Below are positions 8,800 through 17,076 of a stretch of 64,000 bases of DNA, one piece after another. This stretch comes from Solirubrobacter taibaiensis. GTDB lineage: Bacteria; Actinomycetota; Thermoleophilia; Solirubrobacterales; Solirubrobacteraceae. The notes under the pieces were generated by a model, which saw only the letters and a program-made list of their open reading frames with translations, had not been told where the DNA came from and did not search any database. A program made the translations under genes and the position numbers. The stretch's first letter is position 1; every line of letters begins with the position of its first letter. The stretch covers positions 62,001-126,000 of the forward strand of contig JAPDDQ010000015.1 in NCBI GenBank assembly GCA_027587225.1. The letters run 5' to 3'.

Positions 8800-11745
8800 G
8801 TGATCCCCGCCAAACTGCAAGCGCTGCTCGGTACCTCACCAGTCGCAGGTCCAACACTTATCTTCGCCGACGCGATCGCCATCGTGCTTCGTGACAATAA
8901 AACGCCGTTCTTTCCGTTCTACACAGATCACGGGACCGAGCACGTCGCTCGCGTGATGCAAACGTGCGTTCAATTGGTTCCGGAGGCGGCGTGGGACGCC
9001 GACGGTCTCCTGCAGCCTGAAGACGCCGCGGTAATCGTGTGCGCGTGCTTGCTCCACGATCTCGCGATGCACCTACGCGAACCAGGATTTCTCCAACTTG
9101 TTTCAGCGCAATCCGCCCCCGCACCCTTGCGGTGGTTTAAAGATTCTCATGGCGGGCGGCCGGGCGATACCCCATGGCCGCAGCTTTGGGAGCGTTTCCG
9201 GCAGGAGGCGCGACACTTCGGGCGATCCCAACTGGAGCGAGTCCTTGGTCCCAACGTTGACGGCGTTCCCGGTGTCGCATTCGGGGAGATGGATCCGGAC
9301 CGTTGGACGACGAGCGATCGTCTGCTGGTAGGGGAATTCCTCAGGAGGCACCACGCTCGCCTCGCTCACGAGATCGCCGTTTACGGGTTTCCAGGTGCAG
9401 AAGGAGAGATGGCACTTCCGCCACAACGACTCCGCCACGCGGCGGGAGTAGTAGCGCGATCGCACGGCGAGCATCTCCGCCATATGGCCCATTTCCTCGA
9501 CTACGAGTATGGCGAGACGCTGAGACCGGCAGGGGCGGTGCTTCTCTACCTAATGGGTCTACTTCGCGTTGGCGATTATCTTCAGCTTGACGCTGACCGC
9601 GCGCCCTCGATCCTGCTGCGGCTCAAGAGCCCGGCTAGTGCTCTGACCCTTAGTGAGTGGAACAAGCACGGCGCGGTGTCAACGGTCTCTTGGCACGGCC
9701 GCGACCCTAAGGGAATACATATTGAGGTAGACACATCCCATGGACTTCACACACACGTCGCGCTACGCGAGCTCATAGCTGATCTCCAGCGCGAGGTATT
9801 TGACACTACGGCCCTCCTAGCCGCAGCATACCGGGGCGGAGCCTTTGCTCCGCTTGAGCTTTCGAGGCAACGGGTCCACACGAATATCGACAGTCAAGCC
9901 CTCCACGACTCCCTGAGCTTCTTCCCACGACGTACCGCGCTTCGCAGCGACGAGGACCTTTTCCGCCTCGTCATCGACGACCTCTACGGGAAACAGCCGG
10001 CCGTAGCCGTCCGAGAACTGCTCCAGAACGCTGTCGATGCTGTGCGAGAACGCCGACGTCGCGACATAACGCGCGGAGAAGCCATCGACAGTGACGGCGG
10101 AGTCGAGGTCGTCGTAGCCGTCGAGGCGACGCCGAACGGACACGTCTTACGAGTTACCGACAACGGGATCGGAATGACAGCAGAGACCGTTGCTGACTAC
10201 TTTCTCATCGCTGGAGCGTCCTATGGGCCGACGTCGGCGGAACGTGAGGCCCTATCGGTAGACGACAGCATCCGGACGGCCAAAGCGGGCCGTTTCGGCG
10301 TCGGCGCTTTTGCGCCGTTCCTCCTCGGGCCTAGTTACAGGGTTCGCACTCGAAGCACGGACCATTGGCGAGGGATGACGTTCGAGCCGGACATCACAAC
10401 AGAGCTCGTTCAGCTTAATTGGAGCAACGATGTGCCCGCAGGCACCGAAGTCGCGGTTCCGCTTCGGCCAGAACGGCTCACCAAACCGCCGAGTGACCTC
10501 GTAGAGGTTGCGGCTACCTTCTACTGCCTCTCGACTCCGCGGGTGAAGTTCATTGAACGATTCGTGGACGGAACCGAGAGAACCTTGACGCAGCCACGAC
10601 TCATACCATCGCCCGACCTTCCTTTGCCGGCGAATTGGCGTCGGTTTGCTCCAGATGGATTCGACTCGGTCTATTGGACACCACGTAGTCGCGGGCAATC
10701 CCTAGTCCACAACGGCTTCGCCGTCAGAAACCCCAGCGCCTCACCCGTCCTGCCGAAGTGGCGGGCGCCCGGTATGGGACGCTTGATAGCCGTCCCGGAG
10801 ATGGCCGTATTCGACCCACGACATAGGCTACGCCTCAACCTTCACAGGTACGATCTCGTCTCCCCGCACCTCCCGTTTGAGGCAGACTTGGCGCGCGAAG
10901 TAGGCATTGACTTGATTGCCTTTTCGCTCAAGTCCGGGCCGCTTAGTCGTTACCCGCTAGCTGTAAATAAGGGGCTTCATCCTGTCCACACGGCGCGAGG
11001 ATGGTTTCCCGGCACCGCGGGCCTCGTGTCGCGTCTTGTCGAGGGCCGGCTTCTCGTGGTCGCAAGGTCATCGTCTGCTGCTGACGTTGCCGATGTCGCA
11101 AGACACAATGGCTTTACCGGAGTTACTTACGCGAACTTCTGCCGGTATAGCGATTGGGTTGGCTCGTGGCTCGCAGACGTGGCGGCTGGTAAGCCTACTG
11201 TGGTGCGTCTCACTTCGGTTGAGCCTGACCGAGCGGCGATGAGAGACGAATTGATCCGCGAGATACAAGAAAGGCATCCCGGACTCGACGCGGAAGACTT
11301 GGCCCATTCGCTATCTGATCCGGGTTCAAACGAACCGGACCCGGATATGTCCTGGTCCTCGATCGAACGCACGGAGCACTGGCACTGTGCCCTGGCGTCC
11401 AACGACGACTTCGACGATACCGTGGTGCACGATTTGCTCGAGGTGGCCCAGGCCCTTGTGCAATCGCCTCACCGCGCGCCTGCGTATCGACCTGATGTGG
11501 ACGCCGTTCGTCGCCGTCTTGGGCATAGGCCACCGAACCAAGTTGTGCTTTGGTCAGTGCCGGTAGCATCCGAGGTAGAAATTGAACCCTTGGCGTTGCC
11601 CTGGATAGAGTGGGTAGGGGGGGCACTTCCGTACGTCAGTGGTGGATTTCGCGAACAGATCAAGGCACTAACCGCGCGAGGATTGCCGGCGCAGGACTTC
11701 GGCAACCGCCTGTGGCATAGTGGCGGGACATTACAATACGATTAG
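8800..11745 (+). CDS. HD-domain plus GHKL/Hsp90-like ATPase protein
   Basis: 981 residues. The N-terminal third is an HD-type metal hydrolase domain: YTDHGTEHVARVMQ, VCACLLHDLAMH, RHHARLAHEIA and GLLRVGDYLQLDADRA supply the expected His/Asp residues. The middle is a GHKL ATPase: N-box AVRELLQNAVDAVRER, DNGIGM, and lid GRFGVGAFAPFLLG, closest in style to Hsp90/HtpG. The C-terminal ~450 residues are unrecognised. GTG 8800 is chosen because TTGGAGAG lies 6 bases upstream and the domain starts soon after. Codon use (TTA, ATA, AGA, AAT) is unlike the neighbours, suggesting transfer. Similar HD-HATPase fusions occur in conflict/defence contexts; a role here is inference. Confidence 0.75.
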   Translation: MIPAKLQALLGTSPVAGPTLIFADAIAIVLRDNKTPFFPFYTDHGTEHVARVMQTCVQLVPEAAWDADGLLQPEDAAVIVCACLLHDLAMHLREPGFLQLVSAQSAPAPLRWFKDSHGGRPGDTPWPQLWERFRQEARHFGRSQLERVLGPNVDGVPGVAFGEMDPDRWTTSDRLLVGEFLRRHHARLAHEIAVYGFPGAEGEMALPPQRLRHAAGVVARSHGEHLRHMAHFLDYEYGETLRPAGAVLLYLMGLLRVGDYLQLDADRAPSILLRLKSPASALTLSEWNKHGAVSTVSWHGRDPKGIHIEVDTSHGLHTHVALRELIADLQREVFDTTALLAAAYRGGAFAPLELSRQRVHTNIDSQALHDSLSFFPRRTALRSDEDLFRLVIDDLYGKQPAVAVRELLQNAVDAVRERRRRDITRGEAIDSDGGVEVVVAVEATPNGHVLRVTDNGIGMTAETVADYFLIAGASYGPTSAEREALSVDDSIRTAKAGRFGVGAFAPFLLGPSYRVRTRSTDHWRGMTFEPDITTELVQLNWSNDVPAGTEVAVPLRPERLTKPPSDLVEVAATFYCLSTPRVKFIERFVDGTERTLTQPRLIPSPDLPLPANWRRFAPDGFDSVYWTPRSRGQSLVHNGFAVRNPSASPVLPKWRAPGMGRLIAVPEMAVFDPRHRLRLNLHRYDLVSPHLPFEADLAREVGIDLIAFSLKSGPLSRYPLAVNKGLHPVHTARGWFPGTAGLVSRLVEGRLLVVARSSSAADVADVARHNGFTGVTYANFCRYSDWVGSWLADVAAGKPTVVRLTSVEPDRAAMRDELIREIQERHPGLDAEDLAHSLSDPGSNEPDPDMSWSSIERTEHWHCALASNDDFDDTVVHDLLEVAQALVQSPHRAPAYRPDVDAVRRRLGHRPPNQVVLWSVPVASEVEIEPLALPWIEWVGGALPYVSGGFREQIKALTARGLPAQDFGNRLWHSGGTLQYD

Positions 11746-12126
11746 TCGCGCCGGGCTCGTTCAGTTGCTGGGACACGTGCGGCCACGACGCGGCCCGATT
11801 CAGCGTTTGAGTGAGTTGCACCCACTTTCTCAACCAAGCGTCCACAACTCAACGACTCTGGATGCTTGGACCATGGTCAGTGTGTCCAACCGCGTGTCCG
11901 GCGCGCGGCATAGGAAGGATCGAGTGGACGGCAGCGCGGCTCTGCATGACGAGGAGCGATGCAGGGAACGGGCTACACCTTCGTTGTTCATAGGCACGTC
12001 AAACCCGCGCGTATAGCTTCGCTTGTCGAAGCGACTGGCTGCCGCGACCACAACCTCTGACAAGAGGCGGGCCTCCGGAGCCGAACTAGATAGCAACGCC
12101 GTCCAGTCGACCAACACGAGCGCTCT
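11746..12126. other. Gap between HD-ATPase gene and repeat copy A
   Basis: About 380 bases. The minus strand has an open frame 11830-12117 (starts MLVDWTALLSSSAPEARLLS from GTG 12117, only 10 bases from the repeat). Its first ~45 residues look protein-like but the rest does not, and there is no ribosome site, so it may be a remnant. Nothing is seen on the plus strand. Confidence 0.35.
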
Positions 12127-12555
12127 CGCGTGAATGCACGAGCGTCGGAAAGGTGCCGGCGAAGATTCTCCGACCCGCCGGCGCGTTCGCGCATCGCGGC
12201 TGTGTGGTCCCGGTTGGGTCTATGCCACCCGGGGTGTGCCCGAGAGCGCCGAAGGACCAGAGATGTCAGGGAAGCCCGCCCGAGGGCCAGGTTCCACGAG
12301 GGGCGCCGTGGCGATCAAGCGGGAGGGCTGACTTGATCTCTGGGAAGCCAAGGAGGCGAAAGGCCACGGCAACTCGACCGTGCCTGCCTCACAAACAGCA
12401 GCCACAGAGAGGGCGCCGCGCTGGCCAGCCCAGCTTCCTAGGCGGCACGCGGCGGTACCTCCCAGCGCACTCAAGATCCCCGCAGCCAAACCGCACCATC
12501 GACGCGAGTTCGAGGGCGAGCGCAGGGAGGTGCCGACGCGGGCCGACTCCCAACG
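12127..12555 (+). repeat. Dispersed ~430-bp repeat, copy A
   Basis: This segment matches 58297-58720 in the same orientation. The strongest part (12212-12555) shares long identical blocks, for example around TATGCCACCCGGGG, GAAGGACCAGAGATGTCAGG, CTGACTTGATCTCTGGGAAG and CAGCTTCCTAGGCGGCACG; the left ~85 bases are weaker. Reading frames are not kept between copies, so it is non-coding or decayed. Conserved inverted pairs (GGCGGTACCTCCC with GGGAGGTGCCGAC; TCAAG with CTTGA) suggest a folded DNA or RNA. It ends 12 bases from the S4-domain gene stop. Confidence 0.8.
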
Positions 12556-12566
12556 GCACTCGCCTG

Positions 12567-12782
12567 TCAGATCACGCGCACGGAATCAGGACCCAAAGTC
12601 ACCACGTCGCCGGGGTGCAGCTGCCGGCCGCGGCGGGTCTCGACCTCGCCGTTGACGCTCACCTGCTCGTCCGCGAGCCGCAGCTTCGCCTCGCCGCCCG
12701 TGTCGACCAGGCCCGCCGCCTTGAGCAGCTGGCCCAGCCGGATCATGCCGTCCTTCGCCGAAAACTCTTCCACGTGCACCAT
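12567..12782 (-). CDS. Small S4-domain RNA-binding protein
   Basis: 71 residues made up almost entirely of one S4 domain: IRLGQLLKAAGLVDTGGEAK, VSVNGEVETRRGRQLHPGD, VVTLG. This matches the YbcJ/RlbA-like short S4 proteins, which bind structured RNA, probably on ribosomes. ATG 12782 gives a normal length. It is divergent from the LysR gene with only 14 bases between the starts, so the two promoters must overlap the opposite coding regions or the messages are leaderless. Confidence 0.85.
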   Translation of the reverse strand: MVHVEEFSAKDGMIRLGQLLKAAGLVDTGGEAKLRLADEQVSVNGEVETRRGRQLHPGDVVTLGPDSVRVI

Positions 12783-12796
12783 GATGACTCGTAGCC

Positions 12797-13717
12797 ATGG
12801 AGCTCCGCCATCTTCGCTATTTCGTCGTCGTCGCCGAGGAGTTGCACTTCAGACGCGCGGCCGAGCGGCTGCACATGTCCCAGCCGCCGCTGAGCCAGCA
12901 GATCCGCGCGCTCGAGGAGGAAGTGGGGGCGACGTTGCTGTTGCGCAACCAGAGAAGAGTCGAGCTCACGGCCGCCGGCGTGGTGTTCCTGGAACGGGCG
13001 CGCGAGATCCTCGCCTCGGTCGAGGACGCGGCACGACAGGCGCGCCGCGTGCAGAGGGGGGAGGTGGGGCGGCTCGCGGTCGGCTTCGTCGGCTCGGCGA
13101 TGTACTCGTTCGTGCCCGATCTCCTCAGACGCTTCGGTGAGCACGCGCCGGACGTGACGTTGCGCCTGCACGAGATGGGCACCACGGAGCAGCTGCGCCA
13201 GCTCGAGGACGGCCGGTTGGACGTCGGCTTCCTGCGGGCCGCGCGTTCGCGCCCGGAGCTGAAGATCGAGATCGTGGCCGAGGAGCCGGTGATCGTGGCG
13301 CTGCCCGACCTGCACCCGCTCGCGGCGAAGCCCCGCCTCACGCTCGCCGACCTTGAAGGGCAGCCGCTGATCCTGCTCACGACCGCCGTTGCGCCCGGGC
13401 TGCGGTCGGCACTGCAGCCGGCGATCGACCGCCTCGGCGGCGAGGACACGATCGTGCAGGAGGTCCAGGAGATGCAGACCGTGATCGGCCTGGTGGCCGC
13501 GGGTGTGGGCATCTCGCTCGTGGCCGAGTCGGTGCGCGAGCTCGTGCGCGTCGGCGTGACCTACCGGGCGATCGACGGCTGGGGGCCGAGCCTGCGCCTG
13601 GACATGGCCTGGCGGGCGGCGGACGAGTCGCCGCTGGTCACGACGTTCCTGGAGATGGCGCGCGCGGCGGCCCCCGCCGAAGGAGAGAGAGGTCGACGGG
13701 GGCCGGCGCTACGTTGA
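12797..13717 (+). CDS. LysR-family transcriptional regulator
   Basis: 306 residues. The N-terminal winged helix-turn-helix is standard: MELRHLRYFVVVAEELHFRR, AAERLHMSQPPLSQQIRALE, LLLRNQRRVELTAAG. The periplasmic-binding-protein-like effector domain (about residues 90-295) includes LAVGFVGSAMYSFVPDLLRR and GLVAAGVGISLVAES. The start and HTH resemble the CatR/BenM subgroup, which often senses aromatic acids; the effector here is unknown. The likely targets are the genes downstream, where a 6-bp inverted repeat lies at 13846, or the divergent S4 gene. Confidence 0.9.
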   Translation: MELRHLRYFVVVAEELHFRRAAERLHMSQPPLSQQIRALEEEVGATLLLRNQRRVELTAAGVVFLERAREILASVEDAARQARRVQRGEVGRLAVGFVGSAMYSFVPDLLRRFGEHAPDVTLRLHEMGTTEQLRQLEDGRLDVGFLRAARSRPELKIEIVAEEPVIVALPDLHPLAAKPRLTLADLEGQPLILLTTAVAPGLRSALQPAIDRLGGEDTIVQEVQEMQTVIGLVAAGVGISLVAESVRELVRVGVTYRAIDGWGPSLRLDMAWRAADESPLVTTFLEMARAAAPAEGERGRRGPALR

Positions 13718-13845
13718 CGTCGCACCACCAGCGGAGGAGGAGAGATATGTATCCGCTGATACTGCGAGGTGGGGAGCCACCAAGTCGTCGAGAAGGAATG
13801 TACGACTAACGGACTGAGAGGTCCAATATCGAATTTCGGGGCGAT

Positions 13846-13864
13846 TGATAGGCGAAAGCTATCA
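13846..13864. promoter_or_regulatory. LysR-type inverted repeat upstream of a MetE-like gene
   Basis: TGATAG, seven bases, CTATCA: a perfect 6-bp dyad that includes a T-N11-A pattern (ATAG...CTAT), the core of LysR operators. It ends 15 bases before the ATG of the MetE-like gene and follows the LysR gene directly, so it could be that regulator's site. The assignment rests on symmetry and position only. Confidence 0.45.
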
Positions 13865-13879
13865 GCTAGATTTCCCCGA

Positions 13880-14884
13880 ATGGAAACGAGCTTGGTGGGG
13901 TCGTACCCCCAACCTGAGTGGTTGGTCGATCGCGAGAAGCTCCGGGGCCGGTTGCCCCCGCGGGTGCGCGCGAGCGACATCTGGAAGATCGACCCGGACC
14001 AGCTGGCCAACGCGCAGGACGCCGCGACGCTGGCCGCCATCCGCGACCAGGAACGGGCGGGGCTGGACATCGTCACCGACGGTGAGATCCGGCGCGAGAG
14101 CTACTCGAACTACTTCGTACTCGCGCTCGACGGGATCGACGTCGACCAGCCGGGCACCGCGCTCGACCGCAACGGCAACCCGATGCCCGTTCCACGCGTG
14201 GCCGGCCCGATCACCCGCCGCGGCGGCAGCATCCTCAAACGCGACGCCGAGTTCTTGCGTGGGGCCACCGACCGCAAGATCAAGGTGACGGTGCCTGGGC
14301 CGTTCACGATGGCCCAGCAGGCCCAGAACGACCACTACAAGACCGACGAGGAGGTCGCGTTCGCGTTCGCGGACGTGGTCCGGCAAGAGGTCACCGAGCT
14401 GTTCGAGGCCGGCGTGGACATCGTCCAGCTCGACGAGCCGTGGATGGAGTCGCGCGCAGATCAGGCCCGCGCGTTCGGGATCGAAACCCTGAATCGCGCG
14501 CTGGACGGCGTCACCGGCACGACCGTCCTACACATCTGCTTCGGCTACCCGCTGTTCGTCCCCGGCCACAAGCGCACGTATCGCTTCCTCGCAGAGCTGG
14601 CGGATGCGCCCGTGGACCAGATCTCGATCGAGACGGCGCAGGCCGAGCTGGATCTGGAGGTCCTGGAGCGGCTCGGCGACAAGACGATCGTGCTGGGCGT
14701 GATCGCGCTGGACTCCGACGAAGTCGAATCCGCCAACACCGTCAAGCAGCGGATCGAGCGCGCGCTGCCGTACACGAAGAACCTCGTCGCGGCGCCCGAT
14801 TGCGGCATGAAGTATCTGAGTCGTGAAGCCGCGTTCGGCAAGCTGCAGTCGCTCGTGGAAGGTGCAAAGCTGGCTTCCGTATGA
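13880..14884 (+). CDS. MetE-like methyltransferase (cobalamin-independent methionine synthase family), copy 1
   Basis: 334 residues matching the C-terminal catalytic barrel of MetE: METSLVGSYPQPEW start, VTDGEIRRESY, TVPGPFTM, LDEPWM, zinc ligands in LHICFG (His, Cys), ISIETAQ (Glu) and PDCGMKYL (Cys). It lacks the N-terminal MetE domain, like the archaeal and 5-methyltetrahydropteroyl-type single-domain enzymes, so the methyl or thiol substrate may differ from methionine synthesis. ATG 13880 is chosen because homologous start residues begin there; the open frame back to 13769 is unlikely. It overlaps the protease gene by ATGA. Confidence 0.85.
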   Translation: METSLVGSYPQPEWLVDREKLRGRLPPRVRASDIWKIDPDQLANAQDAATLAAIRDQERAGLDIVTDGEIRRESYSNYFVLALDGIDVDQPGTALDRNGNPMPVPRVAGPITRRGGSILKRDAEFLRGATDRKIKVTVPGPFTMAQQAQNDHYKTDEEVAFAFADVVRQEVTELFEAGVDIVQLDEPWMESRADQARAFGIETLNRALDGVTGTTVLHICFGYPLFVPGHKRTYRFLAELADAPVDQISIETAQAELDLEVLERLGDKTIVLGVIALDSDEVESANTVKQRIERALPYTKNLVAAPDCGMKYLSREAAFGKLQSLVEGAKLASV

Positions 14885-15738
14885 ACACCCGCACCTGCGC
14901 GCAGATGATCGTCCACGAGCTGCTGATCGAGACGCAGCCCGGCTACCGCGAGCGTCGGCTCGAGGTCGAGGAAGAGACCCGGCGCCTGCTCGAGAGCGGG
15001 CGTGCGATCGAGGCCGTGGGCGAGCTCTTCACGATCGACGTGATCGTCAACGTGGTGCACCGCACCGACGAGGAGAACGTCTCCGACGAGCAGGTGCAGA
15101 GCCAGATCGACGTGCTCAACCGCGACTTCCGGGCGCTGAACGAGGACTTCGCGGACGTCCCCGATCCGTGGAAGTCGCTTGCGGGCGATTCGAAGATCGA
15201 GTTCACGCTCGGCGAGGTCCGGCGCACCGAGACCAAGAGCGAAGGCTTCGGTGCCGACGACTCCGTCAAGCACGAGGTCCCGCCCGTCGACCCGGACCAC
15301 AAGCTCAACCTGTGGGTGTGCTCGCTCAGCGGCGGGCTGCTCGGCTACGCGCAGTTCCCGGGTGGGCCGAAGAACACCGACGGCGTCGTCGTGCTCAACC
15401 AGGCCTTCGGCACCATCGGCACGGCAACCGGGCCGTTCAACCGTGGCCGCACCGCCGTGCACGAGGTCGGGCACTTCCTGAACCTGCGCCACATCTGGGG
15501 CGACCGCAACGACTGCACCGGCAACGACTTCGTGGCCGACACGCCCAAGGCTCGCCAAGCCAACACCGGCAAGCCGACGTTCCCGCACATCACGTGCGAC
15601 AACGGCCCGCACGGCGACATGTTCATGAACTACATGGACTACGTCGACGACGAGGCGATGTTCATGTTCACGCTCGGGCAGATCGCCCGCATGAACGCGG
15701 CGCTGGCCGGGCCGCGGAGCGCGCTGGTGACGGGATGA
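14881..15738 (+). CDS. M43-type (pappalysin-like) zinc metalloprotease
   Basis: 285 residues. The extended zinc motif HEVGHFLNLRHIWG (HExxHxxxxxH, about residues 195-208) and a Met-turn segment MNYMDYVDD identify a metzincin of family M43. The region before it (VVLNQAFGTIG, GRTAVHEVG) also fits. Unusually there is no signal peptide, and the start ATG overlaps the stop of the MetE-like gene, so it is made with a cytosolic enzyme. A 4-bp overlap also joins it to the next small gene. Its substrate is unknown. Confidence 0.85.
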   Translation: MNTRTCAQMIVHELLIETQPGYRERRLEVEEETRRLLESGRAIEAVGELFTIDVIVNVVHRTDEENVSDEQVQSQIDVLNRDFRALNEDFADVPDPWKSLAGDSKIEFTLGEVRRTETKSEGFGADDSVKHEVPPVDPDHKLNLWVCSLSGGLLGYAQFPGGPKNTDGVVVLNQAFGTIGTATGPFNRGRTAVHEVGHFLNLRHIWGDRNDCTGNDFVADTPKARQANTGKPTFPHITCDNGPHGDMFMNYMDYVDDEAMFMFTLGQIARMNAALAGPRSALVTG

Positions 15739-15992
15739 CACTCTGGTTGCACGCGCGCGAGGAGGACCCGGACGACTCCGACGAGCTCGTCTTCCGGCCC
15801 GAGGGCTACCCGCTCCCGCTCGCGCGCGGCCGTGAGCAGATCGAGCTACGCGACGACGGCCGCGGCGGGTTCGTGGCCCGTGCGCCGGGCGCCGACGACC
15901 GGCCCGAGACCACTTCGGAGCTCGACGACTACTACGTCGCCGAGCTCCAGCCCGACCGACTCACTTTGAAGCGAGATCCGCGCCTTCCCTGA
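15735..15992 (+). CDS. Hypothetical acidic 85-aa protein in the protease operon
   Basis: Starts at ATG 15735, overlapping the protease stop (ATGA), and reads MTLWLHAREEDPDDSDELVF, then YPLPLARGREQIELRDDGRG and a C-terminal YYVAELQPDRLTLKRDPR. It is acidic and has no membrane segment. The size and tight coupling would suit a protease partner or inhibitor, but that is a guess; no family is recognised. Its last 32 bases overlap the end of the convergent MetE-like copy 2. Confidence 0.65.
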   Translation: MTLWLHAREEDPDDSDELVFRPEGYPLPLARGREQIELRDDGRGGFVARAPGADDRPETTSELDDYYVAELQPDRLTLKRDPRLP

Positions 15993-17076
15993 GGGCGCGG
16001 AGCTTGGCCCACACCACGTCGGGATCGACGGCGGCCTGGCCGACCCAGGTGCCGTAGCCGCAGTCGCTGCCGGCCATCACGTTCTCGTCGCCGACCAGGT
16101 CGGCGTAGCGGCGGATGCGCTGCGCGATCAGCTCCGGGTGCTCGATGAAGTTCGCCTTGGACTCGAGCACGCCCGGGATCAACACCTTCCCGTCGGGCAG
16201 CTTGATGTCCTCGAAGATCGCCCACTCGTGCGCGTGGCGCGGGTTGGCGGCCTCGAAGGCGATGCTGCTCGGCCGCGCCGTGAAGACGAGGTCGATGATG
16301 TCCTTGAAGGGCACGTCGCAGTGGTGCGGCCCCTCGTAGTTGCCCCAGCACACGTGCAGGCGCATGGCTTCCGGCGCGATGTTCTGCGTGGCGTGGTTGA
16401 GCGCCTCGATGTTGAGCCGCGCTTCGTCGCGGAACTCGTCGATCGACTTGTCCGCGAACTGGATGTGGCGGCCCATGCCGAGGTCGGGCGCGTCGATCTG
16501 CACCTGCAGGCCGGCGCTCGTGATCGCCTCGTACTCGACGCGCATGGCGTCGGCGATGGCGTACACGTACTCCTCGCGGGTCGCGTAGTAGTCGTTGCGG
16601 AAGAAGAGCGCGATCACGCCGGGGGAGGCGGCGTTCATGAAGCCGCGCTGCCCGTCCGGCAAAGCCGCCGTCATGTGGTCGATGTCGGCCTGCGCGGCCC
16701 CGGGGTCGCGGACCGTGATCGGCGCGTCGCACGCGGGCGTCTTGCGGCGGCTGCGCCCTGGATCGCCGAAGACCTTCTTCTGCAGCGTGGGGAACTCGAC
16801 GAGGTCGGCGTAAGTCAAAGGCTGCGACGTCCCGCCGAATCCGTCCAACCGGTCGGCGATGTAGGTGACGTAGCTGGGCTTGCCCATCTCGCCGTCACTG
16901 ACCACGTCCACGCCGCAGTCGAGCTGCTGCTGGACGACCTCCGCGACCGCCGTGCGAGTGCGCTGCTCGAGCGCGACGGGGTCCACGGGGACCCCTTCCT
17001 GCTTGGCGAACATCGTGCGGATCAGGTCTTCTGGACGGGGAAGGCTGCCCACGTGGGTGGTGAGGATCTGGCTCAT
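15961..17076 (-). CDS. MetE-like methyltransferase, copy 2 (epoxyalkane:CoM transferase-like)
   Basis: 371 residues, a second single-domain MetE-fold protein: ILTTHVGSLPRPEDL start, DVVSDGEMGKPSYVTY, LHVCWGNYEGPHHCD, FEAANPRHAHEW and GSDCGYGTW. The last three hold the His, Cys, Glu and Cys zinc ligands. The insertions and the HVCWGNYEGPH block resemble the group that includes epoxyalkane:coenzyme M transferases rather than true MetE, so it may move alkyl groups to another thiol. The ATG overlaps the stop of the GntR gene, which therefore forms an operon with it. Confidence 0.85.
   Translation of the reverse strand: MSQILTTHVGSLPRPEDLIRTMFAKQEGVPVDPVALEQRTRTAVAEVVQQQLDCGVDVVSDGEMGKPSYVTYIADRLDGFGGTSQPLTYADLVEFPTLQKKVFGDPGRSRRKTPACDAPITVRDPGAAQADIDHMTAALPDGQRGFMNAASPGVIALFFRNDYYATREEYVYAIADAMRVEYEAITSAGLQVQIDAPDLGMGRHIQFADKSIDEFRDEARLNIEALNHATQNIAPEAMRLHVCWGNYEGPHHCDVPFKDIIDLVFTARPSSIAFEAANPRHAHEWAIFEDIKLPDGKVLIPGVLESKANFIEHPELIAQRIRRYADLVGDENVMAGSDCGYGTWVGQAAVDPDVVWAKLRALREGADLASK

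Noticed and set aside
12220..12489. A minus-strand frame in the repeat with similar peptide pieces in copy B (GTAACRLGSWAGQRGAL, GFPDISGPSALSG)
   Set aside because: The pieces are in register only locally; the middle differs by frameshifts, so DNA similarity explains the match better than a conserved protein.
12153..12794. A 213-codon plus-strand frame through repeat copy A
   Set aside because: The frame is not kept in copy B and it crosses the S4 gene on the other strand.
14545..15741. A 398-codon minus-strand frame across the MetE-like and protease genes
   Set aside because: Both plus-strand genes carry intact zinc motifs; the minus frame has none.
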